From: Phoenicimicrobium sp964438695
Lineage (GTDB): Bacteria; Atribacterota; Phoenicimicrobiia; Phoenicimicrobiales; Phoenicimicrobiaceae
DNA length: 64,000 bases
Direction of reading: 5' to 3'
Assembly: GCA_964438695.1 (NCBI GenBank)
Contig: CAYTKP010000003.1
Location: forward strand, 1 to 64,000
Shown: positions 45,623 to 54,434 of the stretch, piece by piece
Position numbering within the stretch: position 1 is the first letter of the stretch
Layout: every line of letters starts with the position of its first letter
Notes under the pieces: model-generated
Told to the model about the DNA's origin: nothing
The model's database searches: none
The model's input: the letters and a program-made list of their open reading frames with translations, nothing else
Translations under genes and position numbers: made by a program

Positions 45623-45923
45623 TAACATAAATGATTTTTTTAAAATAGTGGGGAATAATATTATAATTAAATCTAAAATTATTCCCAATTCATCCAAAGA
45701 TAGGATTATGGGCATATATAATAATGCTTTAAAGATTGCTATTGCTGCGCCACCAGTTGAAGGAAAAGCAAATAAAAAATGCATATCTTTTTTAGCCAAA
45801 TATTTTGATATCGCAAAATCAAAAATTAAAATAATTTCAGGAATAAACAGTAAAGGCAAACTTATTAAGATTAATGATATTAACCCAAAAGAATTTTTCA
45901 ATAAAATAGAGAAAATTGTTTAA
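45615..45923 (+). CDS. yggU: DUF167 (YggU) family protein
   Basis: A 102-residue protein of the YggU family, with IIPNSSKDRIMG, AAPPVEGKANKKCISFLAKYF and ISGINSKGKLIKI. The function is unknown. ATG 45615 overlaps the divIVA stop by 8 nt and gives the family's usual length; a longer frame from 45594 adds seven unlikely residues. Confidence 0.88.
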   Translation: MDNNINDFFKIVGNNIIIKSKIIPNSSKDRIMGIYNNALKIAIAAPPVEGKANKKCISFLAKYFDIAKSKIKIISGINSKGKLIKINDINPKEFFNKIEKIV

Positions 45924-45992
45924 GAACTTAGAATTTAAAATTCCGGCGTCAGAATATTGTTAACGTACATAGTTATACTGTTTGCCAGTTAC

Positions 45993-46023
45993 TTATGAGA
46001 TATGCGAGATACGATATGCGAGA
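45993..46023. repeat. GAGATAC-type short interspersed repeat
   Basis: TTATGAGATATGCGAGATAC continuing as GATATGCGAGA. The unit GATATGCGAG occurs twice. It is nearly the reverse complement of 6964-6995. Confidence 0.55.
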
Positions 46024-46027
46024 ATGA

Positions 46028-46057
46028 TTGACATAAACTAAATTAATATGATATTAT
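46028..46057 (+). promoter_or_regulatory. Promoter of the T-box/ileS transcript
   Basis: A consensus TTGACA (46028-46033), an 18-nt spacer and TATTAT (46052-46057), immediately upstream of the T-box leader. Confidence 0.7.
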
Positions 46058-46084
46058 TACGTAGATTTAAAATAAAAAATATTT

Positions 46085-46370
46085 GTTTATTTTGTACGAG
46101 AAAGAGTAGGTAGATGCAATTTAATAGCGAACAGGGATAGTGCAAGCCTGTAATTTTTATCTATCGAAAATCTTCTCTGTATTTCTAATTGAAATTAAAT
46201 AAAGAGTAAATTAGAACGGTAAATATCGTTAAAATGGGGAGTAAATTTATTGGCAAATCTAAATATATTTACTTCTTGAGTTCATTATCGTGAGATAATG
46301 AAAAATATTAGGTGGTATCACAAGAAATTTAGACCTCTTGTCCTTTTAAGTGACAAGGGGTTTTATTATA
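46085..46370 (+). promoter_or_regulatory. T-box riboswitch (isoleucine)
   Basis: Stem I carries AGCGA...GTGCAAGC in its distal part (46126-46147) and GAAAATC with a candidate specifier ATC (Ile) at 46170-46172. The T-box core AGGTGGTATCACAAG is at 46310-46324. The terminator stem ACCTCTTGTC (46333-46342) / GACAAGGGGT (46352-46361) with TTTT follows. Uncharged tRNA-Ile should pair with the T-box and favour the antiterminator. The downstream gene is ileS, which agrees with the specifier. Confidence 0.92.
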
Positions 46371-46562
46371 ATGTAATTAATATCACGCAATTTAAAAGAA
46401 AATCCGAAGTTAAAAGGCGAATTATTTTAGAAAAGAATAAATTTTAACATAATTACTAAGGGAGACATTATAATAAGAACAAAAAATACCAAAAGGTAGA
46501 AAGGTTTTATGGTGTAGACTTACTATCTTTTGACAATCTTAATGCTATAAGGAGAGATTTCT

Positions 46563-49382
46563 ATGGAAATAGAATATAAAGACACTTTAAATTTACCTAA
46601 AACAAAATTTAAAATGAAAGCCAATTTAGCACAAGAAGAACCTAAAATGCTAAAATTTTGGGAAGAAGAAGAAGTATACAAAAAAATATTGAAAAAAAAG
46701 AAAGGTCTAAAAAAATATATTTTACATGATGGCCCTCCCTATGCTAATGGTAATATTCATATAGGAACTGCCTATAATAAAATATTAAAAGACATAATTC
46801 CTAAATATAAATCAATGAATAATTTTAATGCTTATTATGTACCCGGTTGGGATACCCATGGACTGCCCATAGAATATCAAGTTATAAAGAATCAAAAATT
46901 ATCCTTAAGTGAGATTAACCCAGTTGAACTAAGGAGAAAGTGTAAAGAATATGCTCAACATTATATTAATGAACAGAGAGAAGAATTTAAACGTTTAGGG
47001 GTAATGGGTGATTGGGAGAACCCTTATTTAACCTTTAATCCAGCTTATGAAGCAGAACAGATAGATATTTTTGGAAAAATGTATTCTAAAGGATACATAT
47101 ATAAGGGATTGAAACCCATTTATTGGTGTACTAATTGTGAAACAGCTTTAGCTGCTGCAGAAATTGAATATCACGATAAAGAATCTTTTTCTATTTACGT
47201 AAAATTTTTAGTCAAGGATAATCTGGAGAAAATATTTCCTGAAGCTAATTCAGGAGAAAACTATGTAGTTATCTGGACTACTACTCCCTGGACTATTCCA
47301 GGAAATATGGCCATTGCCCTCAATCCAAATATTGAATACAGTTTGCTCAAGACAGAAAAAGGGAATCTCTTGTTAGCTTCTGGCTTAGTAGAAAGAGTGA
47401 TGAAAGAAGTTGGAATTAAAAATTACCAAATTATTGGAAAAGAAAAAGGTAAGTTATTAGAAGGTATAAAATGTAAGCACCCTATTTTTGAAAGAGATTC
47501 TGTAATTATACTAGGTGATCATGCTACTTTAGAAGAAGGGACTGGTTGTGTTCATACTGCACCAGGACATGGACAAGAGGATTATGAGATAGGAATGAAA
47601 TACAAAATTCCGATATTTACCACTCTCAATAGTCAGGGAAAATTTAACCAGGAAGGTGGAAAATTTGAGGGATTGACTTACCGGGAAGGCAATACCGCTG
47701 TAATAGAAGAACTGGAAGAAAACGGAAATTTATTAAAAGTTGCTAAAATAACCCATTCTTACCCTCATTGTTGGCGTTGTAAAAAACCAGTAGTATTTCG
47801 GGCTACCGAACAGTGGTTTGTTTCGATAGAAGCTTTTCGTGATTTAGCTTTATCTGAAATAAAAAAAGTTCAATGGGTTCCTGAATGGGGAGAAGAAAAA
47901 ATTTATGGTATGGTTCAAAATAGAAGCGATTGGTGTATTTCTCGCCAAAGGGTATGGGGAGTGCCTATACCTGTTTTTTATTGTAAAAAATGTAGAGAGA
48001 TTATTGTAAATAACGAAACTATTAATAGAGTTAAAGAGTTATTTCTAAAAAAGGGTTCAAATTCTTGGTTTGCTATGTCTGCTAGTGAAATATTACCCAA
48101 AGGCTATCGGTGCCCCTATTGCAAAGGTCAGGAATTTGAAAAAGAAAAGGATATAATGGATGTCTGGTTTGACTCGGGATGTAGTCATGCTGCCGTACTA
48201 AAGAAAAGAGAGGAACTTCATTGGCCAGCAGAGTTATATTTAGAAGGGACAGATCAACATAGAGGATGGTTCCAGACTTCTCTTTTAACTTCAGTGGCAG
48301 CTTTTAAAAAAGCTCCTTACAAAACTGTTTTAACTCATGGATTCATTGTTGATGCTGAAGGCAAGAAAATGTCCAAATCATTGGGAAATGTCATTGCTCC
48401 CCAGGAGATAATTAAAAAATACGGAGCAGATATATTAAGATTATGGGTTGCTTCTTCTGACTATCAGACCGATATCAGGATTTCTAATAGGATATTAGAA
48501 CAGTTAGTAGAAATATATCGGAGAATTAGAAATACTGCTCGCTTTATCTTGGGGAATCTATATGACTTTAATCCTGAGACCGATATAATTTCTTATGATA
48601 AACTTACAGAATTAGATAGATTGCTTTTAAGTAATTTTCAAGGTTTAATTAAAAGAGTGAATGAAGATTATGAAAAATTTGAATTTCATTCTCTTTATCA
48701 TGAAATTCATAATTTTTGTACTATCAATCTTAGTTCATTTTATTTAGATATAATTAAGGATAGGTTGTATACTGCTTTTTCTAATTCCATAGAACGTCGA
48801 TCAGCTCAAACGGTCTTATATCAGATATTAGATGATTTAGTTAAGCTGATTGCTCCGGTATTAAGTTTTACTGCAGAAGAGATCTGGCAGCACTTAACAG
48901 AGATCAAAAAAGATGAAATAAGCGTTTTTCTTACTTCCTGGCCTAAAATAAAAGAAGAATATATTGATAAAGATTTAGAACAAAAATGGGAAGATATTTT
49001 AAAGATCAGGAAAGATGTATTAAAGGCATTAGAATTAAAAAGACAGAAGGGCTATATAGGTAATTCTTTAGAAGCACAAGTAAATATCTATACTGAAGAC
49101 CAGGAAATATATGATTACTTGAAATCCTTTAAAGGACAATTAGAAACAATCTTTATTGTCTCTAAAGTGAAGTTAGTCTATGGGAAAAAAGATCTGATAT
49201 CTGATATCTATCAAGGAGAAGAAATGCCTGTTATTAAAGTACTAATAACTAAAGCCCCAGGTAATAAATGTGAAAGATGTTGGGGTTATAGTGAAACAGT
49301 AGGAGAAGACCAAGAGTATCCTACCATTTGCTGTAAATGTGCCAAGGTAATGCACAGTCACTTTAATGAGCAAAATGCTTAA
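46563..49382 (+). CDS. ileS: Isoleucyl-tRNA synthetase
   Basis: Class I synthetase charging tRNA-Ile. HIGT (66-69, the HIGH motif), GWDTHGLPIE, the editing-domain TTTPWTIPGN and KMSKS (602-606) are all present, with a C-terminal zinc site C903, C906, C923 and C926. Length 939. SD GGAGAG upstream. Controlled by the T-box in its leader. The 3' end runs close to lspA. Confidence 0.98.
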   Translation: MEIEYKDTLNLPKTKFKMKANLAQEEPKMLKFWEEEEVYKKILKKKKGLKKYILHDGPPYANGNIHIGTAYNKILKDIIPKYKSMNNFNAYYVPGWDTHGLPIEYQVIKNQKLSLSEINPVELRRKCKEYAQHYINEQREEFKRLGVMGDWENPYLTFNPAYEAEQIDIFGKMYSKGYIYKGLKPIYWCTNCETALAAAEIEYHDKESFSIYVKFLVKDNLEKIFPEANSGENYVVIWTTTPWTIPGNMAIALNPNIEYSLLKTEKGNLLLASGLVERVMKEVGIKNYQIIGKEKGKLLEGIKCKHPIFERDSVIILGDHATLEEGTGCVHTAPGHGQEDYEIGMKYKIPIFTTLNSQGKFNQEGGKFEGLTYREGNTAVIEELEENGNLLKVAKITHSYPHCWRCKKPVVFRATEQWFVSIEAFRDLALSEIKKVQWVPEWGEEKIYGMVQNRSDWCISRQRVWGVPIPVFYCKKCREIIVNNETINRVKELFLKKGSNSWFAMSASEILPKGYRCPYCKGQEFEKEKDIMDVWFDSGCSHAAVLKKREELHWPAELYLEGTDQHRGWFQTSLLTSVAAFKKAPYKTVLTHGFIVDAEGKKMSKSLGNVIAPQEIIKKYGADILRLWVASSDYQTDIRISNRILEQLVEIYRRIRNTARFILGNLYDFNPETDIISYDKLTELDRLLLSNFQGLIKRVNEDYEKFEFHSLYHEIHNFCTINLSSFYLDIIKDRLYTAFSNSIERRSAQTVLYQILDDLVKLIAPVLSFTAEEIWQHLTEIKKDEISVFLTSWPKIKEEYIDKDLEQKWEDILKIRKDVLKALELKRQKGYIGNSLEAQVNIYTEDQEIYDYLKSFKGQLETIFIVSKVKLVYGKKDLISDIYQGEEMPVIKVLITKAPGNKCERCWGYSETVGEDQEYPTICCKCAKVMHSHFNEQNA

Positions 49383-49395
49383 TAAAGGAAAGATA

Positions 49396-49848
49396 ATGAA
49401 ATTTATTGGCTGGGCAATATTGGTAATACTGTTAGATCAAGGTAGTAAGTTTTTTATTCAACAAAAAATGAAAATTGGAGAGTCTATACCTATAATTAAA
49501 GGGATATTTCATATTACTTATATAGAAAATCCTCGAACTGCCTTTGGAATTTTTCAATATCAAACTATATTTTTCGTAATAGCAATTTTAATTTCGGTAA
49601 TTTTGATTATTTTAATTTCCAGAAAGATGGTTTTTAAGAAGGACTCTCTTGTGTATATTCCTTTAACCCTGGTTTTGGGTGGGGCGATAGGCAATCTTAT
49701 TGATCGGCTGAGAACTGGTCGAGTTACAGATTTTTTAGATTTTCGAATTTGGCCAATCTTTAACTTTGCTGATACAGCAATAGTATGCGGTATGTTAATA
49801 TTAGTAGTTTATTTTTTGTTTTATGCCAAAGAAGAGAATAAGGAGTAG
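49396..49848 (+). CDS. lspA: Lipoprotein signal peptidase (signal peptidase II)
   Basis: A four-segment membrane aspartyl protease that removes signal peptides from prolipoproteins. The catalytic aspartates lie in GNLIDRLRTG and FNFADTAI; IENPRTAFG corresponds to the usual ENxGAAF motif. ATG 49396 with AAAGGA before it gives 150 residues; ATG 49366, overlapping ileS, would add ten hydrophilic residues. It is followed by lgt, the preceding enzyme of the same pathway. Confidence 0.95.
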   Translation: MKFIGWAILVILLDQGSKFFIQQKMKIGESIPIIKGIFHITYIENPRTAFGIFQYQTIFFVIAILISVILIILISRKMVFKKDSLVYIPLTLVLGGAIGNLIDRLRTGRVTDFLDFRIWPIFNFADTAIVCGMLILVVYFLFYAKEENKE

Positions 49849-49854
49849 AATATA

Positions 49855-50658
49855 ATGTATAGAATTTTATTCCACATTGGTTCATTTCCTATTTATTCTT
49901 ATGGAGTAATGATTGCTTTAGCCTTTGTAACAGGAATATTGTTTGCTATGAGAGAAGCAAAAAGATATGAAGAAGATCCGGAGAGAATTTTAGATATAAG
50001 CTTGTATATTATTATAGGTGCTCTAATAGGAGGTAGATTAGGATATGTAATATTTCATCTTGATTATTATACAAAAAGCCCTTTGGAAATATTTTATTTC
50101 AGGCAAGGAGGATTGTCTTTTTTAGGAGCTTTTATTTTGGCTTATATTCTTAGTTTGTGGTATGTCAAAAGAAGTAAGCTTTCATTTTGGAAATATACTG
50201 ATATTATTGCCCCATCTATTGCTCTTGGTTTAGGAATTGGGAGAATAGGTTGTTTTTTGAATGGATGTTGTTTTGGTGTGGTATCGGAAAAATATGGAAT
50301 CAAATTTCCTGCTTTAAATATGCCTCCTGTATATCTGCAACAGTTAAAAGATGGATTAATTGCTTCTGGAAGTTCCCACAGTTTACCGGTAATTCCCACT
50401 CAACTTTGTTCTTCCCTGTATGGATTTTTAATTTTTATTATTCTTATCTGGATAAAAAAGTATAAAAAATATGATGGGTTTATTTTCTTGATTTTCTTGA
50501 TATTGTATTCTATATCTCGTTTTATCATAGAATTTTTTAGATTCCATGAAGATGATTATATATTTTTAAATTTAACTGTTACCCAAGCTATTTGTATTAT
50601 TATTGCCTTTTGTTCATTAATTTTTATGCGTATTTTAAATAAAGATAAAGCTAAATAA
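49855..50658 (+). CDS. lgt: Prolipoprotein diacylglyceryl transferase
   Basis: Seven-segment membrane enzyme that adds diacylglycerol to the lipobox cysteine. It has IIGALIGGRLGYV and GRIGCFLNGCCFG, the family signature region, and a C-terminal SISRFIIEFFR. The GG-x3-HG motif reads GGLSFLG, with Leu90 at the position of the E. coli essential histidine 103. Other lineages also vary here, so loss of activity is not implied. Length 267. Confidence 0.95.
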   Translation: MYRILFHIGSFPIYSYGVMIALAFVTGILFAMREAKRYEEDPERILDISLYIIIGALIGGRLGYVIFHLDYYTKSPLEIFYFRQGGLSFLGAFILAYILSLWYVKRSKLSFWKYTDIIAPSIALGLGIGRIGCFLNGCCFGVVSEKYGIKFPALNMPPVYLQQLKDGLIASGSSHSLPVIPTQLCSSLYGFLIFIILIWIKKYKKYDGFIFLIFLILYSISRFIIEFFRFHEDDYIFLNLTVTQAICIIIAFCSLIFMRILNKDKAK

Positions 50659-50698
50659 GTAAGATAAAACATAAAGCTAAAGGTGTAAAACCATAATT

Positions 50699-50741
50699 CA
50701 AAACCTAAAGTTTTTATCTTAGCTTTAGATTTTAGGTTTTG
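50699..50741. other. Stem-loop after lgt, possible terminator
   Basis: CAAAACCTAAA (50699-50709) pairs with TTTAGGTTTTG (50731-50741), 11 bp with a 21-nt loop. It lies in a degenerate repeat of AAAGCTAAAG/ACCTAAAG words and lacks a strong T-run. Confidence 0.5.
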
Positions 50742-50832
50742 GTATTAAGTTTTGCATTTTGTGCTTTTAGTTATAAGAATAATGGAGAGGTATAATGTAT
50801 TGGGCCTCTACAGTAAAGGATATTCCTGATAA

Positions 50833-51759
50833 ATGGAAGAAAGAGAAAAAACTATTTTTTATGATGGTGAAGATAAGATTAGAATCGATACTTATCTAAC
50901 CAGGGAAGGAATGCTCCCTTCCAGATCTCAAGTCCAGAACCTAATCACTCAAGGCAAGATAAAAGTAAATAATAACCTGATTAAACCAAGTTATCTATTA
51001 AGAAATGGAGATAAAATTGATCTATATTTACCAGAAGTTAAAGAATTAGAAATTAAGGCAGAAAAAATCCTTTTAGACATTGTCTATGAAGATGAATATC
51101 TAATTGTGATTAACAAGCCACCAGGAATGATAGTTCATCCAGCTGGGAAAATACGTTCTGGTACTTTAGTCAATGCCTTATTATATCATTGTCAAGGTTC
51201 TCTATCAGGGATAGGTGGGATAATTAGACCAGGAATTGTTCATCGGTTAGATAAAAATACTTCAGGTATAATGGTAGTTGCCAAAAATGACTTTGCCCAT
51301 CTTGATTTGTCTCGTCAAATAAAAAATCGTCAGATAACTAAAAAATATATTGCTTTAGTTTATGGAAAGGTAGAAAATGAATCGGGGATTATCGATGCGC
51401 CAATCGGTAGAAATTTAAGAGACCGAAAAAAAATGGCAGTGATTGAAGGGAAGAGCAGAGCTGCCTTAACTAAATTTAAAGTATTGAAGAGATTTTTAGA
51501 TTACACTTTGCTTGAAATAGAGATCTACACTGGTAGAACTCATCAGATAAGGGTTCACTTGTCTTTTATTGGCTATCCTGTGGTAGGTGATAAAGTATAT
51601 AGCCGCAAAAAGCAGGTATTAGATATAAATAGACAAGCCTTGCATTCATACATTTTAGGCTTTGTCCATCCTTTTATCAAAAGATATATGGAATTTCATG
51701 CTCCTTTACCGAATGATATGCAGAAACTGATTAATTATTTAGAAAAACGCGAGAGGTAA
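50833..51759 (+). CDS. Ribosomal large-subunit pseudouridine synthase (RluD family)
   Basis: A 308-residue pseudouridine synthase: an N-terminal S4 RNA-binding domain (about 14-75, with LPSRSQVQNLI), then the catalytic domain with HRLDKNTSG (D140 catalytic) and GRTHQIRVHL. It probably modifies 23S rRNA near positions 1911-1917 by analogy with RluD, but paralogues are hard to separate. It converges with rqcH across a 129-nt gap. Confidence 0.93.
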   Translation: MEEREKTIFYDGEDKIRIDTYLTREGMLPSRSQVQNLITQGKIKVNNNLIKPSYLLRNGDKIDLYLPEVKELEIKAEKILLDIVYEDEYLIVINKPPGMIVHPAGKIRSGTLVNALLYHCQGSLSGIGGIIRPGIVHRLDKNTSGIMVVAKNDFAHLDLSRQIKNRQITKKYIALVYGKVENESGIIDAPIGRNLRDRKKMAVIEGKSRAALTKFKVLKRFLDYTLLEIEIYTGRTHQIRVHLSFIGYPVVGDKVYSRKKQVLDINRQALHSYILGFVHPFIKRYMEFHAPLPNDMQKLINYLEKRER

Positions 51760-51888
51760 AAAATAATTTAGAATTTAGATGAAATGTTTTCAGTTTTTAA
51801 TTTTTGCCCGTGAAAAGAGATAGGAGTTTTAGCTTGTCCGCTTTTGGGGAAATAAGTTTAGGGTTAAGGGATAAGGGAGTTTACTTTC

Positions 51889-53721
51889 CTAACTACTATG
51901 GGAAATTATATCTTTAATAGCCTGGGGATCTATTTTAATTAAAAGACTTTTTTCATGAGAATAAGTGACCATACCAGGTTTGGCATTTTTGGGTTTTTTT
52001 ACATATTTTTTCAGAGTATAATCAACTAGTACTTTTTTTTCATTTCTAGCCTTACTGAAATAAGCAGCTAATTGGGCAGCTTGAAGTAAGGTGCTTAGTG
52101 GTGGAGTCTGGTAGCCACCTCTATTTTTAATAATTACATGGGAACCATGAATAGTTTTTGTATGTAACCAGATATCATTTCCTGATGCAAGTTTTAGAGT
52201 TAAAAAATCATTCTGTTGGTTGTTTTTACCTACATAAATTTCCCAACCATCTTTAGAAACATATTTTGTCGGTTTTAATTTATTTCTTTCTTTTTTCTGC
52301 TTTTTGACAGGGGCAATTACTTTCTTGGCCAATCCCAATTTTACTAATTTATTATAAATTTCTTGCAGATTAGAAAGAGAATTACTATTCTGCTTATATA
52401 ATTTTTGGAGGTCTTCTAATTGGGAGAGTTTTTCCTGGTTACTATTTAATTGTTCAGAAATTATTTTTAGACTATCTTTTGTTTTTCTATATTTTTTGAA
52501 ATATGACTGAGCATTCTGTAAGGGAGTTAGACTCTTATTTAAGGGAATGGTTATAACTTCTTGTTGAGGAGAGTAATAGTTAATAGTGGTGATTTTTGCC
52601 TCCCCCCTTTTAATATTCCCAAGATTTGATTTTATCAATTCACCCATCAATTTGTATCTATCACAGTTTTTCACTTCTAAGATTTTATTCTGGTAAATAT
52701 TTATCTTTTCATTTAGTTTGGCCATATTTTTATTGATTATGCGTTTTAATTTATTCTTTAAAGAAATAATTTCTCTTTCTTTTTCTTCTTCCGTAAAAAA
52801 ATATTTTAAGCAGGAGTTTGTATCATTAAATGATAATTTGTTACAGCGCGGGGATTTCCTGGATTCAATTAGTGAATAAGTCTTTATCTTTCTAGATTGT
52901 GGATCTAAAAAGATAGTGGGATTAAAATGTTGGTGTTTAATGTTTTCTATAATCCTGTTTAAAGAAGACCATAAAAATTCTAATTCCCTAGATGATACTT
53001 CTAAAATTTTCTTATCTGGAAGTAAATTTGCTTGGAAAATTATTTCTTTTGCACTTTGGGGGCTTATCCCTTTAAGTTTATTTTTTAAAAGGTGTCCGAG
53101 ACTAAGTTCTTTATCACTACAGGAATAAAAGATATTAAAGAAATTTTCTTTACTTATTTCTAAGGGGTTCAATTTATTCTGAGAGGGAGGAGGAGTGTAT
53201 AATTTACCAGGAATTACCTCTCTGTATCTATTGATTTTTGAAGTTATCGATTTAATGCTTCCTTCTATTATATTGTTTTCGTTAAGAAGAATCATGTTGC
53301 TATGTTTACCCATGAATTCTACAACCAGAGTTATATTTTTAGTTTTACCAAATTTAAGATATGGCTGGATAATAAAATGTAATATTCGGTCAAAATCGAG
53401 GTGTTTTATATCTAAAATTTTTCCTCCGATAAACTGGCTTTGTAATAAAGCTAAAAAGGGAGAGTTAGTAGTTTCTTTAATATTTTCTGCCTCTGAAAAA
53501 TAAATTTCCATCTTTGAGGGATCTGTCGAAATATGAATATGAAATAATTTCTTACTTTTAGTTATCTTATCAGTACTATAAGAGGGCAAAGCTCTAACAG
53601 GTTTTATTTCAAAAATAATTTTGTATTTTTTAACTTGAAATATGTTTACTATCTTCGCATCTTTAAACATATTGATGAGTTCTTTTCTGATTGCTGTTAG
53701 AGTAATGCTATCTAAAGACAT
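51889..53721 (-). CDS. rqcH: NFACT protein RqcH (FbpA/Rqc2 homologue)
   Basis: A 610-residue ribosome quality-control protein that adds alanine tails to stalled nascent chains on 50S subunits. It has an NFACT-N domain (1-about 230, HhH region about 205-260), a long coiled coil (about 315-450) and an NFACT-R/DUF814 domain near the C-terminus with NDIWLHTKTIHGSHVII. SD GGGGAGA precedes the start. It is the only confidently coding gene on the minus strand of the window. Confidence 0.93.
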   Translation of the reverse strand: MSLDSITLTAIRKELINMFKDAKIVNIFQVKKYKIIFEIKPVRALPSYSTDKITKSKKLFHIHISTDPSKMEIYFSEAENIKETTNSPFLALLQSQFIGGKILDIKHLDFDRILHFIIQPYLKFGKTKNITLVVEFMGKHSNMILLNENNIIEGSIKSITSKINRYREVIPGKLYTPPPSQNKLNPLEISKENFFNIFYSCSDKELSLGHLLKNKLKGISPQSAKEIIFQANLLPDKKILEVSSRELEFLWSSLNRIIENIKHQHFNPTIFLDPQSRKIKTYSLIESRKSPRCNKLSFNDTNSCLKYFFTEEEKEREIISLKNKLKRIINKNMAKLNEKINIYQNKILEVKNCDRYKLMGELIKSNLGNIKRGEAKITTINYYSPQQEVITIPLNKSLTPLQNAQSYFKKYRKTKDSLKIISEQLNSNQEKLSQLEDLQKLYKQNSNSLSNLQEIYNKLVKLGLAKKVIAPVKKQKKERNKLKPTKYVSKDGWEIYVGKNNQQNDFLTLKLASGNDIWLHTKTIHGSHVIIKNRGGYQTPPLSTLLQAAQLAAYFSKARNEKKVLVDYTLKKYVKKPKNAKPGMVTYSHEKSLLIKIDPQAIKDIISHSS

Positions 53722-53801
53722 AGATATTATCTCCCCTTTGCTGCTAAATTGGTCGTTAAAATTCTAGAAAAGAAAAATTTCCTGTATAATAATATAATCT
53801 A

Positions 53802-54137
53802 TTAGACAAATATATTCAAGAAAATAAAAAAAGCGGTATGTGTTAAATTTTTGTAGGTACTTTTTTCTATTACAAAAGATCCTCTGCTTTCAGGTAGACC
53901 TAAAACGACTACCCAGGGTTTATCCTGATGTGGCCCATCTAAGGCTGGGATTCTGGCCTGGATTATCGGGGAAGAGTAACCCTCCTGGGTAAAACAGGAA
54001 GCAGATAAAGCTGGTTTAGGTGGTGTTAGCTTGATAGGATGATTCCTCTGTTTCTTCCAGTAGGAGTCCCACTTACCATTGAGAATAGTTTCTTTTACCT
54101 TTTTTAAAGCGTGAGCAAATGTAATATTATTTGACAT
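53802..54137 (-). CDS. Uncharacterised open frame next to the assembly gap
   Basis: A 111-residue frame that I do not recognise, starting MSNNITFAHALKKVKET and containing a Pro/Ser/Gly-rich middle (LTPPKPALSASCF, ALDGPHQDKPW) and a hydrophobic end. Base composition at 53880-54100 is richer in G+C than its surroundings. The first residues are encoded by the 55-nt repeat that flanks the N gap, and the same start appears again at 54292 on the other side. It could be a truncated mobile or repeated gene, or not coding. Confidence 0.3.
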   Translation of the reverse strand: MSNNITFAHALKKVKETILNGKWDSYWKKQRNHPIKLTPPKPALSASCFTQEGYSSPIIQARIPALDGPHQDKPWVVVLGLPESRGSFVIEKSTYKNLTHTAFFIFLNIFV

Positions 54138-54172
54138 CCCTTAACTATTACCATAAAATTAATGTGAAGTTT
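54118..54172. repeat. 55-nt direct repeat, copy left of the gap
   Basis: It begins AATGTAATATTATTTGACAT and ends TTAATGTGAAGTTT; identical to 54273-54327. Confidence 0.97.
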
Positions 54173-54272
54173 NNNNNNNNNNNNNNNNNNNNNNNNNNNN
54201 NNNNNNNNNNNNNNNNNNNNNNNNNNNNNNNNNNNNNNNNNNNNNNNNNNNNNNNNNNNNNNNNNNNNNNNN
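54173..54272. other. Assembly gap of 100 N
   Basis: Exactly 100 unknown bases, the usual placeholder for a scaffold gap of unknown size. Confidence 0.99.
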
Positions 54273-54327
54273 AATGTAATATTATTTGACATCCCTTAAC
54301 TATTACCATAAAATTAATGTGAAGTTT
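54273..54327. repeat. 55-nt direct repeat, copy right of the gap
   Basis: Identical over 55 nt to 54118-54172. The two contig ends therefore overlap exactly, which suggests an unresolved k-mer-length overlap or the edge of a repeat. Confidence 0.97.
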
Positions 54328-54434
54328 ATAATTTTCAAGGGATAATTTATAAGTAGTTATTATAACCTAAAGAGCGAACAAAACAATAATATAGACTTAT
54401 AGAGAAATTACTATATAAAAAGGGTGAATTAAAA

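Noticed and set aside
45479..45901. 140-codon minus-strand frame
   Set aside because: Opposite divIVA and yggU, low-complexity Phe/Leu/Ile composition expected from antisense of Lys/Glu-rich genes.
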